64,000 nucleotides of DNA from JACCZX01 sp963824935 (lineage in GTDB: Bacteria > Pseudomonadota > Gammaproteobacteria > Burkholderiales > Burkholderiaceae_F), in contig CAWGRF010000024.1 in assembly GCA_963824935.1 (NCBI GenBank), forward strand, positions 248,001-312,000. The letters are read 5' to 3'. A program made the position numbers and the translations under genes. Under the pieces are notes generated by a model that ran no database searches, was not told the origin of the DNA, and was given only the letters and a program-made list of their open reading frames with translations. Positions 28,860 to 39,175 of the stretch are shown here, piece after piece (the stretch's first letter is position 1; each line of letters starts with the position of its first letter).

Positions 28860-31502
28860 ATGAAAAGCGCCGATATCCGCGAGAATTTCCTGCGGTTTTT
28901 TGAATCGAACGGACACACGATCGTGCGTGCGTCGAGCCTGCTCGCGCCGTCGGACGATCCGACCCTGCTGTTCGTCAATTCCGGCATGGTGCAGTTCAAG
29001 GACGTGTTTACCGGCCGCGAAAAACGCCCGTACACACGTGCGACGACCGCGCAGAAGTCGTTGCGTGCGGGCGGCAAACACAATGACCTTGAAAACGTCG
29101 GCTACACCGCGCGGCATCACACATTCTTCGAGATGCTGGGTAATTTCAGTTTTGGCGATTACTTCAAGCGCGACGCGATCCGCTACGCATGGGAGCTGTT
29201 GACAGGGGTCTACAAGCTGCCGAAGGAAAAACTGTGGGCCACCGTTTACATCGACGACGACGAGGCTTACGACATCTGGACCAAGGAGATCGGCGTGCCT
29301 GCCGATCGCTGTATCCGTATCGGCGACAAACCGGGCCAGCCGAAGTATGTGTCCGACAACTTCTGGCAGATGGCCGACACCGGCCCGTGCGGGCCCTGCA
29401 GCGAGATCTTCTACGACCACGGTCCGGAAGTGGAGGGCGGTCCGCCCGGATCACCCGATGCCGAAGGCGATCGCTACATCGAAATCTGGAACCTGGTGTT
29501 CATGCAGTTCGATCGCGACGCGGCCGGTCGTCTGACGCCGTTGCCGCGTCCATGCGTCGACACCGGCATGGGCCTCGAGCGATTGGCAGCGGTGCTGCAA
29601 CATGTTCATTCGAACTACGAGATCGATCTGTTTCAGCGTTTGATCAAGGCCGCGGCGCGCGAGACACGCATCCGTGACCTCGACAACAATTCTTTGAAGG
29701 TGATCGCCGATCACATACGCGCGTGCTCGTTCCTGATTGCCGATGGTGTGATTCCGGGGAATGAAGGTCGCGGTTACGTGCTGCGGCGGATCATTCGGCG
29801 CGCGCTGCGCCACGGCTACAAGCTCGGCCAGACGAAGCCATTCTTCTACAGGATCGTGAAGGACGTGGTCGCCGAGATGGGCGCCGCGTATCCCGAACTC
29901 ACCGAGCAGCAGACGCGCATCGAATCGGTGCTGCAGCAGGAGGAAGAGCGCTTCGGCGAGACGCTCGAAAACGGCATGAGGATTCTGGATGCGGCGTTGG
30001 GCCAGATGAAATCGGGCGACGCGCCGATGCTCGACGGCGAAACCGTGTTTCTGCTGTATGACACGTACGGTTTTCCGGTGGATCTGACCGGCGACATCTG
30101 CCGCGAGCGCGGCGTGGCGATCGATCATGCGGGCTTCAATGAAGCGATGGAGCGCCAGCGCGAAACCGCGCGCGCGTCGGGCAAATTCAGGACTGCGGTC
30201 GGTGTCGAGTATGCCGGCGACAAGACGCGCTTTACCGGGTACTCATCGCTGGTAGAGGATGCGAAGGTCGTCGCGCTGTATCAGGAAGGCACACCAGTGC
30301 AACGCCTGCCCGCTGGCGCCGAAGGCATTGTCGTTTTGAACAAGACGCCGTTTTATTCGGAATCTGGCGGACAGGTCGGCGACAAAGGCGTGCTGGAATC
30401 GATCAGCGATCGGCACGTGGTTCGATTTGTAGTGAACGACACGCAAAAAATCCAGGCTGATGTGTTCGGCCACTATGGAACGCTCGAGTCAGGAAGTCTC
30501 AATGTTGGCGACGTCGTGCAGGCCAAGGTCGATGCGAACGCGCGCGAGCGCACGCGCAACAATCATTCGGCGACGCATCTGATGCACGCGGCATTGCGCA
30601 GCGTACTCGGCAAACACGTGCAGCAGCGCGGCTCATTGGTCGATGCCGAACGCACACGCTTCGATTTTTCGCACGACAAGGCAATGACCCCGGACGAGAT
30701 TCGCAGAGTCGAGGACATGGTCAACACCGCGATCCGCTCGAACGCGCAGGTTTCGGCCAATGTGATGAAGTACGACGACGCGATCAAGGCCGGCGCGCTG
30801 GCGTTCTTCGGCGACAAGTACGGTGACGAAGTGCGCGTCCTGCAAATGGGAGATCACTCGATCGAGCTTTGCGGCGGCACGCACGTCGCGCGTACCGGCG
30901 ACATCGGATTTTTCAAGATCGTTTCTGAAGGCGGTATAGCGGCTGGCGTGCGTCGAGTTGAGGCGGTGGCCGGTCGCGCTGCAGTTGACTACGTGCAGGC
31001 GCTGGACCGCGATCTGCAGCATGCAGCGTTCTTGCTAAAGGCGCCTGCATCGGAAGTCGCGCAGAAGATCACGCAGATTCAGGATAACGTGAAGTCGCTC
31101 GAGAAAGAGCTTGCGCGGCTCAAGAGCAAGCTCGCGTCTTCTCAAGGCGATGAGTTGGCCGCGCAAGCCGTCGAGGTCAACGGGTTCAAAGTGCTGGCGG
31201 TATCGCTCGAAGGAGGCGATGCCAAATCGTTGCGCGAAACAATGGATCAACTGAAGAGCAAGCTGAAAAGTGCGGTGATCGTTCTCGGGGCCGTTGATAA
31301 TGGTCGCGTACAACTTGCGGCCGGCGTCACTGACGATGCGACGAACAAGGTCAAGGCTGGCGACCTGGTCAACTATGTCGCGCAGCAGGTTGGCGGAAAA
31401 GGCGGCGGACGCGCCGACATGGCGATGGCCGGCGGCACTGATCCGAGCAAGTTGTCGAGCGCGCTCGCAAGCGTGAGGTCGTGGGCGGAGCAGCGGTTGT
31501 GA
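28860..31502 (+). CDS. alaS: Alanine--tRNA ligase
   Basis: This is a complete 880-residue alanyl-tRNA synthetase with no frame break. It starts MKSADIRENFLRFFESNGHT. Class II motifs lie in the first 250 residues (VNSGMVQFKDVFTGREKRPY; DTGMGLERLAAVLQ). The editing domain has NNHSATHLMHAALR and ELCGGTHVARTGDIGF, which supply the zinc-binding His/Cys set. The C-Ala domain is preceded by a coiled coil (VKSLEKELARLKSKLASSQG) and ends in GGGRADMAMAGG. It opens a gene run continuing with GNAT, YbjQ, M48 and TusA genes. Confidence 0.98.
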   Translation: MKSADIRENFLRFFESNGHTIVRASSLLAPSDDPTLLFVNSGMVQFKDVFTGREKRPYTRATTAQKSLRAGGKHNDLENVGYTARHHTFFEMLGNFSFGDYFKRDAIRYAWELLTGVYKLPKEKLWATVYIDDDEAYDIWTKEIGVPADRCIRIGDKPGQPKYVSDNFWQMADTGPCGPCSEIFYDHGPEVEGGPPGSPDAEGDRYIEIWNLVFMQFDRDAAGRLTPLPRPCVDTGMGLERLAAVLQHVHSNYEIDLFQRLIKAAARETRIRDLDNNSLKVIADHIRACSFLIADGVIPGNEGRGYVLRRIIRRALRHGYKLGQTKPFFYRIVKDVVAEMGAAYPELTEQQTRIESVLQQEEERFGETLENGMRILDAALGQMKSGDAPMLDGETVFLLYDTYGFPVDLTGDICRERGVAIDHAGFNEAMERQRETARASGKFRTAVGVEYAGDKTRFTGYSSLVEDAKVVALYQEGTPVQRLPAGAEGIVVLNKTPFYSESGGQVGDKGVLESISDRHVVRFVVNDTQKIQADVFGHYGTLESGSLNVGDVVQAKVDANARERTRNNHSATHLMHAALRSVLGKHVQQRGSLVDAERTRFDFSHDKAMTPDEIRRVEDMVNTAIRSNAQVSANVMKYDDAIKAGALAFFGDKYGDEVRVLQMGDHSIELCGGTHVARTGDIGFFKIVSEGGIAAGVRRVEAVAGRAAVDYVQALDRDLQHAAFLLKAPASEVAQKITQIQDNVKSLEKELARLKSKLASSQGDELAAQAVEVNGFKVLAVSLEGGDAKSLRETMDQLKSKLKSAVIVLGAVDNGRVQLAAGVTDDATNKVKAGDLVNYVAQQVGGKGGGRADMAMAGGTDPSKLSSALASVRSWAEQRL

Positions 31503-32017
31503 TCGAGTACCGGCGCGCGGCGCCAGCCGACGCGCCGGCGCTGGCTCGCTTGATGAGCGATCCGCAAGTCTTCTCCGGCCTGCTGCAGACACCTTATCCG
31601 AGCCCCGAGTTCTGGCGCAAGCGGCTCGAACAGCAAGCGGAACAGCAGGACGGGCTGCACCTACTTGCGGTTGAGCAGGGCGAGGCAATTGCAAGCGCCG
31701 GAGTGCATAGTGTCAGTGAGAGGATTCGGCGGCGGCACGCGGCCGGACTTGGCATCTGCGTCGCGCGCGACCGGCAAAAGCAGGGAATCGGATCGGAGAT
31801 GATGAGGCGGCTCCTCGACTGGTCCGACAACTGGGCCGGTTATTTGCGCATCGAGCTGAGCGTATATACCGACAATGAAGCCGCCATCACGCTTTACCGA
31901 AAGTTCGGTTTCGAAATGGAAGGGACGCATCGCGCGCATGCATTGCGTGACGGCAAGTATGTCGATTCATATTCGATGGCGCGTTTACATCCCAATCCAC
32001 CGATGCTGCCGAAATGA
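31499..32017 (+). CDS. GNAT-family N-acetyltransferase
   Basis: This 172-residue acetyltransferase contains the acetyl-CoA loop in GLGICVARDRQKQGIGSEMM (RxxGxG type) and the C-terminal NEAAITLYRKFGFEMEGTHR. That end is typical of the RimJ/PhnO-like group often called L-amino acid N-acyltransferase YncA-like. The substrate is unknown. The GTG start overlaps the alaS stop (GTGA), so translation is probably coupled to alaS. The next gene starts 6 bases after the stop. Confidence 0.85.
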   Translation: MIEYRRAAPADAPALARLMSDPQVFSGLLQTPYPSPEFWRKRLEQQAEQQDGLHLLAVEQGEAIASAGVHSVSERIRRRHAAGLGICVARDRQKQGIGSEMMRRLLDWSDNWAGYLRIELSVYTDNEAAITLYRKFGFEMEGTHRAHALRDGKYVDSYSMARLHPNPPMLPK

Positions 32018-32023
32018 GGAGTC

Positions 32024-32356
32024 ATGACGACGATGCTGGTTACTAACCTCGAACTAGTGCCCGGCCGTCGCATCCTTGCCCACTACGGCATCGTGCAGGG
32101 CAGCACCGTGCGCGCGAAGCATGTCGGCAAGGACATTTTCGCGGGCCTGAAGAACATTGTCGGCGGCGAGTTGAAGGGCTACACCGAGCTGATGCAGGAG
32201 GCGCGCCAGGAAGCGATCGACCGAATGATTGCCGAGGCCCGATCGATGGGAGCAAATGCGGTTTTGAATGTTCGATTTGCAACGACGTCGATCGCCGCTG
32301 GCGCCGCCGAAATTCTTGCCTACGGCAGCGCAGTTCAACTGGACGGGGCGAGTTAG
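32024..32356 (+). CDS. YbjQ/UPF0145 family protein
   Basis: This 110-residue protein belongs to the YbjQ family (DUF74, heavy-metal-binding-like fold that forms pentamers). Signatures are VPGRRILAHYGIVQGSTVRA, DIFAGLKNIVGGELKGYTEL and IAEARSMGANAVLNVRFATT. The function is not established. GAGGAG precedes the ATG. A divergent, membrane-anchored paralog follows immediately. Confidence 0.9.
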   Translation: MTTMLVTNLELVPGRRILAHYGIVQGSTVRAKHVGKDIFAGLKNIVGGELKGYTELMQEARQEAIDRMIAEARSMGANAVLNVRFATTSIAAGAAEILAYGSAVQLDGAS

Positions 32357-32358
32357 CC

Positions 32359-32847
32359 GTGCTTGATCTGATCGAGCTCGGGCTGTTTGTAGCGCTGCTG
32401 ATCATTGGGTTCTTCGCCGGTTCAATCGTAGAGAGACGGCACTACGCGTCGATCCGCCGGCGCGAGCGCGAATACGCAGATGTGCTCGCCTTTACCGTGC
32501 GGTTTCCCCCGGATCGCGTCACGCCGCAGCGCGCATTTCTGGTGCACGGCACGGTCGTCATCAGCTCGGACTACTTCAAGACGTTCGTCGCGGGTTTGCG
32601 CAATCTGTTCGGCGGTCGCCTGCGAACGTATGAAACGTTAATGGAACGCGCGCGCCGCGAAGCGTTGCTGCGTTTGAAGCACGACGCGCGCCGGCAGGGC
32701 GCGAAGCTGGTGATCTGCGTGCGGTTCGAGACGACAACAATATCGACCGGCTATGCGGCGTCGATCGAAGCGTTTGCGTTTGGCACCGCGCTGATTCCGG
32801 AGCGTGCTGCGCCGGGCGTCATTCAACGTGGCGCGCTACTGGCATGA
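32359..32847 (+). CDS. Membrane-anchored YbjQ-like protein
   Basis: The protein has 162 residues. One N-terminal membrane helix (LIELGLFVALLIIGFFAGSI) and a basic linker (RRHYASIRRREREYADV) precede a YbjQ-like domain. That domain shows FKTFVAGLRNLFGGRLRTYE, ALLRLKHDARRQGAKLVICV and FETTTIS, closely parallel to the upstream gene. It is a tandem paralog tethered to the membrane. GTG start, 2 bases after the ybjQ stop. The function is unknown; the two may form mixed oligomers. Confidence 0.82.
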   Translation: MLDLIELGLFVALLIIGFFAGSIVERRHYASIRRREREYADVLAFTVRFPPDRVTPQRAFLVHGTVVISSDYFKTFVAGLRNLFGGRLRTYETLMERARREALLRLKHDARRQGAKLVICVRFETTTISTGYAASIEAFAFGTALIPERAAPGVIQRGALLA

Positions 32848-32856
32848 GAAGGTTTA

Positions 32857-33720
32857 GTGAGACTTGAAAATCGCGCGCCTGCCGAGGGCATCAACGCTTC
32901 GCACGAGAACCCGCTGAAGGAGCTGGCGTGGCTGCTGGCGGGCAGCCTCGGCATCATCGTCGTGCTCGTGTTCTCGATCTCGCTCGCGGCGCAGTGGATT
33001 GCGCCACGCATTCCCTACAAGTACGAAGCGAAGCTTGCCGCGACACTGCCGCCGTTTGTCACCGTGCCTGACACCGACACGGGCCGTAGCGTGCAGGCCG
33101 AACTGCAGGCGATCGCTGATCGGTTGGCGGCGCGCATGGACATGCCCGAGGGTATGGTCGTGCGGGTCGGCTATCGCGACGCCGACACCGTGAATGCGTT
33201 CGCAACACTCGGCGGCCAGGCGGTGTTCTTTCGCGGTCTGCTGAGAAAGATCGGCAGCGAAGATGCGCTTGCGATGGTAATGGCGCACGAGCTCGCGCAT
33301 CTGAAATACCGTCATGCGTCGGCGGCACTTGGCCGCGGTGTGGCCGCCGGAGTGGTCCTGTCGGTTGTTTCGGCGGAGCTCGGCCGCAACGCTGCCGCGG
33401 GGGTGCTCAGTCAGGCGGGTATGGCAACCTTGCTGTCGTTCAATCGCGATCAGGAGCGCGAGGCCGACGAGGCGGCATTGCGTGCGCTGCACGCGGAGTA
33501 CGGGCACGTCGGCGGCGCGCTCGATCTGTTCGATGTGATGATGCGCTTGCCGGAAGACAAGCGCGGCGCCGGAGTGCCGACGGTCGAGTTTCTGCGCACG
33601 CATCCGCTGACGGCCAACAGAGTCGCCGCGATCAAGCCTTGGGCGGCGGAAAACGGCGCGGCGATCGACGGGCCGCGGCGACCTTTGCCACCGACAATTG
33701 CGGCGCTCACGCCTCGGTAG
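32857..33720 (+). CDS. M48-family membrane metallopeptidase
   Basis: This 287-residue protein has one N-terminal membrane helix (LAWLLAGSLGIIVVLVFSIS) and an M48 peptidase domain. The zinc site is MVMAHELAHLKYRHASAALG (HELAH), and the third ligand is the Glu in RDQEREADEAALRALH. VNAFATLGGQAVFFRGLL is the typical strand preceding it. It resembles short M48 proteins related to BepA/LoiP and probably acts in envelope protein quality control. GTG start, 9 bases after the preceding gene, so it belongs to the same operon as the two YbjQ-like genes. Confidence 0.9.
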   Translation: MRLENRAPAEGINASHENPLKELAWLLAGSLGIIVVLVFSISLAAQWIAPRIPYKYEAKLAATLPPFVTVPDTDTGRSVQAELQAIADRLAARMDMPEGMVVRVGYRDADTVNAFATLGGQAVFFRGLLRKIGSEDALAMVMAHELAHLKYRHASAALGRGVAAGVVLSVVSAELGRNAAAGVLSQAGMATLLSFNRDQEREADEAALRALHAEYGHVGGALDLFDVMMRLPEDKRGAGVPTVEFLRTHPLTANRVAAIKPWAAENGAAIDGPRRPLPPTIAALTPR

Positions 33721-33750
33721 AATCGCGCTCGCTCAAGATCGTTGTTCGAA

Positions 33751-33990
33751 ATGCTGCCGCCTATTACCGCCAATAAAGAAATCGATACCCGCGGCTTGAA
33801 CTGCCCGCTGCCTATACTGCGCGCAAAGAAGGCGCTGTCGGACATGACAACAGGTCAGGTGCTGAAAATCGTCGCGACCGATCCTGGTTCAATGCGCGAC
33901 TTTCAGGCGTTTGCCAAGCAGACCGGCAATGAGCTACTGGCACAGCACACTGTCAACAAGGAATTTGTTCACTTTCTGAAACGCCGATGA
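33751..33990 (+). CDS. tusA: Sulfur carrier protein TusA
   Basis: This is a 79-residue TusA/SirA-family protein. The signature DTRGLNCPLPILRAKKAL contains the Cys that carries persulfide sulfur for tRNA 2-thiolation and other sulfur-transfer pathways. The rest (TGQVLKIVATDPGSMRDFQA, FAKQTGNELL) follows the family. I use the ATG at 33751; a TTG nine bases earlier is in frame. The stop overlaps the ATG of the next gene (ATGA). Confidence 0.93.
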   Translation: MLPPITANKEIDTRGLNCPLPILRAKKALSDMTTGQVLKIVATDPGSMRDFQAFAKQTGNELLAQHTVNKEFVHFLKRR

Positions 33991-34577
33991 GTAGCCCGAC
34001 GCCTCCGCCGATTGCGACTTCACCGCGCCGTCGTTCATCGACGTGGAAGATGATGTTCTGGCTGCTGCTCATGCCGATCGTGCTGATCGCGCTCTACTTC
34101 GCGATCGTGATGAACTGGAATTATTCGACCGGCGAGCGCGCCGGATGGGTGCAGAAGTTGAGCCGCAAAGGTTGGCTCTGCAAGACGTGGGAAGGCGAGA
34201 TGGCAATGGTGTCGATGCCGGGCGCCATCCCCGAGAAATTTCCGTTCACGGTGCGCGACGATGCGGTGGCCGAGAGCATTAACAAGGTAATGGGCAAGCG
34301 GGTCACGCTGCACTACGAAGAAAAGGTCGGATTGCCGACCACCTGCTTTGGCGAGACACGGCATTACGTGACGAGCGTCTTGCAGGTCGAAGATATTCCT
34401 TTGGTGCCCGGTGTCGTCGTGCCGACTCCGCCGACCACGAAGTCGCCGCCACAGCCGATTCCGGCGCCGAGCGCGCCGTCTTCTGCTGCGCCGGCTTCGC
34501 CTGCGTCGCCCGCATCAGACGGATCGCAGCCGGCGGCGGCGCCGACGCCTGCGCCGCCGCAGCCTGCAAAAAATTAG
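33987..34577 (+). CDS. Conserved membrane-anchored protein with Pro/Ala-rich tail
   Basis: The protein has 196 residues. One membrane helix near residues 24-42 (MFWLLLMPIVLIALYFAIVM) follows a basic N-terminus. A conserved core follows (YSTGERAGWVQKLSRKGWLC, KTWEGEMAMV, HYEEKVGLPTTCFGETRHYV), then a low-complexity Pro/Ala/Ser tail of about 60 residues. I recall the GERAGWVQKLS-type core from conserved hypothetical betaproteobacterial proteins without assigned function. The ATG overlaps the tusA stop, so it is probably translated together with tusA. Confidence 0.7.
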   Translation: MSSPTPPPIATSPRRRSSTWKMMFWLLLMPIVLIALYFAIVMNWNYSTGERAGWVQKLSRKGWLCKTWEGEMAMVSMPGAIPEKFPFTVRDDAVAESINKVMGKRVTLHYEEKVGLPTTCFGETRHYVTSVLQVEDIPLVPGVVVPTPPTTKSPPQPIPAPSAPSSAAPASPASPASDGSQPAAAPTPAPPQPAKN

Positions 34578-35446
34578 GTTCGATCAGCAGTCGCAACGCC
34601 GACCAGCATTTCGCACGGTCCGACAAAGCCATCGGCGCCTTCGAATTGCCGAAGTTCGCGTTCGATGTCGCGCCAGACATCGGCGCGCTCAGCGTCGCTC
34701 AGCGTGCTCATCATCTGATGTAAAGCACCGAACGATTCACGCTCGAAGCGCACACACTCGGCCGCGCTCGACAATTTCACCGGCGACGGCACGGCTTGCA
34801 CGACGACATCGCGAAAGCCCGCGTTGGTAAACGCCGCCGCGAGAACACCTTCTGCGCCAAGCGAGAAGGGGCCCGGCTGACCTGGCAATGGAGGCGGCAG
34901 CTTCGCGCGTTCACGGATGATCTTGACCGGAATCGAGAAGAAGCCGTTGCGATCGGGCGTCGAATAGACGATCGCGGCGACGCGGCCGCCGGGCTTCAGC
35001 GTGTGGTGCATGCCCTTCAAAGCGCGTTGCTGGTCGGGGAAATAGATCAAGCCGACGCGGCTGATCACGACATCGAACGACGCAGCCGGCAGCGTGTCGA
35101 GCTGTTCGCCATCGAGCTCCTGCACCGAGATATTCGAAAGTCCGGCCGCGCGAGCATCAGTGAGCGCATGTTCGAGCAGGGCGGGCGCGATATCGGTCGC
35201 CAGCACGTGGCCCTTCGGGCCTACGCGGCGCGCAGCAGCGATCGACTGCTCGCCGGCACCGGCGGCAACGTCAAGAACGCGGCAGCCGGATTCGACGCGT
35301 GCCAGATCGAACATCCGCTCGGTCGCTGCGCCCAGCCACTGTCCGAGAAACGGTCCCCAGTCGTGCCACGCATTGGCAGCTGCCTGCCATTGCGCGCGGG
35401 TGGTGGTCTTGAACTTTGCTGCATCGAAAGCGGGGCGGTCATCCAT
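34574..35446 (-). CDS. Class I SAM-dependent methyltransferase
   Basis: This methyltransferase has 290 residues. Motif I is CRVLDVAAGAGEQSIAAARR, motif II/post-I includes HVLATDIAPALLEHALTDAR, and motif IV is ASFDVVISRVGLIYFPDQQ. The layout resembles UbiE/Methyltransf_11 enzymes, but the substrate is unknown. Starting at MDDRPAFDAAKF gives a family-like N-terminus. It is divergent from the HxlR regulator gene, which may control it. Confidence 0.85.
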   Translation of the reverse strand: MDDRPAFDAAKFKTTTRAQWQAAANAWHDWGPFLGQWLGAATERMFDLARVESGCRVLDVAAGAGEQSIAAARRVGPKGHVLATDIAPALLEHALTDARAAGLSNISVQELDGEQLDTLPAASFDVVISRVGLIYFPDQQRALKGMHHTLKPGGRVAAIVYSTPDRNGFFSIPVKIIRERAKLPPPLPGQPGPFSLGAEGVLAAAFTNAGFRDVVVQAVPSPVKLSSAAECVRFERESFGALHQMMSTLSDAERADVWRDIERELRQFEGADGFVGPCEMLVGVATADRT

Positions 35447-35552
35447 TTCAGTCTCCTTTGAAGCGAAGGCCACAGCGTCTGCGCCGGTGGCCGCCGCGTC
35501 TAGTCAAGAATCTGTACTTGTCGCGCCAGGGTAGCAGTTCTACGCTGCATTC

Positions 35553-36246
35553 ATGCCCGACTACGGCCAGTTCTGCACGGTCGCGCGCGGTGCCGAGGTG
35601 TTCGGCGAGCGCTGGACACCTCTTGTCGTGCGCGAGCTGCTGTGCGGCAGCACGCGCTTCAACGACATTCGTCGCGGCGTGCCGCGCATGTCGGCGACGC
35701 TGCTTGCGCAGAGACTGCGCAAGCTCGAGCAGATCGGTGTGGTCAAGCGCGTCGGGGGCGAGCGGCACGCACGAATACCGGCTGACCGCGGCAGGTGAGG
35801 AGCTGCGGCCGATCGTGATGTCGCTCGGCCACTGGGGAGCGCGCTGGATCGGCAGTCGTCTGACGCCCGGCCAGCTCGACGCCGGATTTCTGATGTGGGA
35901 CATACGACGTTTTGCGAAGCTCGACGAGTTTCCGCGCGACCGCCGCATCGTGATTCAGTTTCGATTCGCCGATGCGCGGCCGCGCGAGCGCGAGTGGTGG
36001 CTCGTCGTCGAAAATGGAAGCGCCGATCTGTGCCGCGACGATCCCGGTCACGAGTTGACGCTGATCGTCGAATCGAGCGTGCGGGCTTTGACCGATGTGT
36101 GGAGCGGTGAGCGCGAGCCTGCAACAGTGCTACGCAGCAAGGAGCTGCGCGTCACAGGCCCGGCCGGCGATGCGAAACGGCTATGGGACTGGCTGGGACG
36201 CAGTGCATTCGCCGCTACACGCTCGCAGCGGCGCGCAACGGCTTAG
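35553..36246 (+). CDS. HxlR-family transcriptional regulator with C-terminal SCP2-like extension (one frame break)
   Basis: The N-terminal HxlR winged helix is clear: MPDYGQFCTVARGAEVFGER then WTPLVVRELLCGSTRFNDIR, and MSATLLAQRLRKLEQIGVV. The wing resumes in another frame as THEYRLTAAGEELRPIVMSL. About 120 residues follow (FLMWDIRRFAKLDEFPRDRR, ENGSADLCRDDPGHELTLIV), resembling the SCP2-like extension found in some HxlR proteins. The break near 35760 lies in a run of five G and is repaired by removing one. It is divergent from the methyltransferase gene. Confidence 0.85.
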
Positions 36247-39092
36247 TTAGCAGCCCAGCCGTTCGTGCTGTCCGCGGATCTGGCCTAGCGTCGAACGAAA
36301 GCCGGCCAACCGTTCCTTCTCCTGGGCGACGACCGCCGGCGGAGCGCGCTCGACGAAGCTCGCGTTGCCGAGCTTGCCTTCGGCTTTGCGAATCTCGCCT
36401 TCAAGACGCGCGATCTCTTTTCCGAGCCGGTCGCACTCGGCGGCTACATCGACTTCGATGTTCAACAGCAGCCGGTAATCGTCGACGATCTTGACCGGAG
36501 CGGCAGCGCCGTTGACCGCAGTGGAGACATTGGCAACGACATCGATCTGTGACAGCTTCGCGAGCGCCTGGACATACGGCGCAAACGAAGCCAGCGTCGT
36601 TGCATCTCCCGAGGCGATCAGCGGCACTCTCTGCGCGGGCGACAGATTCATCTCGCTGCGTAGATTTCTCAGTGAATCGACGATGCGTTTTAAGAGCGCG
36701 ACGGCAGCGTCGGACTGTGGATCGATTTTCTCCGGTTGGCTCTTCGGATACGGCTGGATCATGATCGACGTTTGTTGCTCGGCGGTTCGTTTGCCGGCCA
36801 GCAACGAAACCTTTTGCCACAGCTCTTCAGTGACGAACGGAATGATCGGATGCGCAAGACGCAGTGCGGCTTCGAGCACGCGTACCAGCGTGCGGCGCGT
36901 ACCGCGTTGCGTCGCCTCGTCACCAGTACTCAATTGCACCTTCGCGAGCTCGACATACCAGTCGCAGTATTCATTCCACACGAACGAGTAGATCGCGTTG
37001 GCGACGTTGTCGAGCCGGTAGTCGGCGAAACCTTGCGCCACCTCGGCCTCGGTGCGCTGCAATTCGCCGATGATCCAGCGATCGACGAACGACAATTGCA
37101 CCGGAAGGCTTTCGTCCAGTCCGCAATCGTGGCCCTCGGTATTCATCAGCACGAAGCGCGTCGCGTTCCACAGCTTGTTGCCGAAGTTGCGATAGCCTTC
37201 GCAGCGCTTGATATCGAAGTTCACCGTGCGGCCGAGCGTGGCTGAAGCGGCCATCGTGAAGCGCAGCGCATCGGCCCCGTACGGCGCGATGCCGTTCGGG
37301 AAGTGTTTGCGCACCTTGGCCGCGACCTTCGGTGCATCTTCCGGCCGGCGCAGGCCGCTGATGCTCTTGGCCACCAGTGATTCGAGGTCGATGCCGTCGA
37401 TGATGTCGAGCGGGTCGAGCGTATTGCCTTCGCTCTTCGACATCTTGCCGCCTTCGGCATCGCGGATCATGCCGTGTGATGTAGACGTTGCGAAACGGCA
37501 CGCGGCCGGTGAAATGCGTCGTCATCATCACCATTCGCGCGACCCAGAAAAAGATGATGTCGTGGCCGGTGACCAGTACGGTCGATGGCAGGTAGAGGTC
37601 GTATGCGAGCTTGTCCTTGACGTCAGGCCAGCCAAGCGTCGAAAACGGCAGCATCGCCGATGACACCCACGTATCGAGCACGTCCGGGTCACGCGTCAGT
37701 CGGGCCTTCGGCCCGGCCTTCGCGCGTGCTTCGTCTTCGCTGCGCGCGACGAACACGTTGCCACGCTCGTCGTACCACGCTGGAATCTGATGGCCCCACC
37801 ACAGTTGGCGCGAGATGCACCAGTCCTGAATGTTCTCGAGCCACTGGTTGTAAATGGTCTTCCACTGCTCAGGAAAGATGTTGACCTCGCCGCGCGCGAC
37901 GACATCGAGCGCGACCTGCGCAATCGACTTGCCCGGATGCAGCGTCCCCGCCGGCGCAGGCTTGCTCATCGCCATGTACCACTGCTCGGACAGCATCGGC
38001 TCGACCACTTCGCCGGTGCGCTCACAGCGCGGCACCGTCATCTTGTGCGGCTTTTCGGAAACAACCAGGCCCGCCGCGCGCAAATCGGCGAGTACGGCCT
38101 TGCGCGCGACATAGCGGTCCATGCCGCGATACTTTGCCGGCGCGTTGTCGTTGATCGTCGCGGTCAGCGTGAATATCGATATCGGTTCGAGTCCATGCCG
38201 CTGGCCGACCGCGAAATCGTTGAAGTCATGCGCCGGCGTGATCTTCACCGCACCGGTGCCGAATTCCATGTCGACGTAGTCGTCAGCAATCACCGGAATT
38301 GTGCGACTGTGTAAGCGGCAGTGCCAGCGATTTGCCGACCAGATGGCGATAGCGTTCGTCGCTCCGGATTCACCGCAACCGCAACGTCGCCCAGCATCGT
38401 TTCCGGCCGTGTCGTCGCCACGACGATCGATTCGTTGCCATCAGCGGCGGGGTAACGAATCTCCCAGATGCGGCCGTCTTCTTCTTCGGTTTCGACTTCG
38501 AGGTCGGCCACCGCGGTTTGCAGTTTCGGATCCCAGTTGACGAGCCGCTTGCCGCGATAGATCAAGCCTTGCTCGTACAGTCGGACAAACGTTTCGACGA
38601 CGACCTTGGACAAATCTTCGTCCATCGTGAAGTAAGTGCGGTTCCAGTCGACCGATGTCGCCCAGGCGCCGCATCTGCTGCAAGATGGCATCGCCCGATA
38701 CGTGCTGCCACTTCCACACTTCCTCGACGAACTTCTCGCGGCCGAGCGTGCGGCGATCGATTCCTTGGGTTTCCAGCTGCCTCTCGACGACGATCTGCGT
38801 CGCGATGCCGGCGTGGTCGGTGCCCGGCAGCCACAGCGTGTTGAACCCGCGCATGCGGTGATAGCGAGTCAGCGCATCCATGATCGTCTGCTGGAACGCG
38901 TGGCCCATGTGCAGGATGCCGGTGCGATTTGGCGGCGGCAGCTGGATCGAAAACGACGGCTTGCCCGGGTCGGTGCCGGCCTCAAAATAACCGCGCGATT
39001 CCCATAGCGGCGCCCAGCGTGCCTCGATCGCGGCCGGGTCGAAGCTCTTTGCGAGCTCGGCTCGTTCGGTTCGTCGGTGGTGTAGTTGTCAC
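36247..39092 (-). CDS. valS: Valine--tRNA ligase (five frame breaks)
   Basis: This is a class I valyl-tRNA synthetase of about 947 residues. IQLPPPNRTGILHMGHAFQQ holds the HIGH box. The editing domain includes NESIVVATTRPETMLGDVAV and DMEFGTGAVKITPAHDFNDF. The KMSKS loop is MIRDAEGGKMSKSEGNTLDP. The C-terminus is the coiled-coil tRNA-binding domain. Frame breaks lie near 37475, 38310, 38360, 38655 and 39050. Each is repaired by deleting one base (for example ITGMIRDAEGGK and RRLGTSVDWNRTY). ValRS is essential, so these are almost certainly sequence errors. The GTG at 39092 is a tentative start. Confidence 0.93.
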
Positions 39093-39175
39093 GTGCGATG
39101 GATCGAGGAGTCTTTGGAAGTTTAGGCGATCGAACGTACGCTTCGATTCTTCGCTTGGCGTTACTGCCGCTCTCA

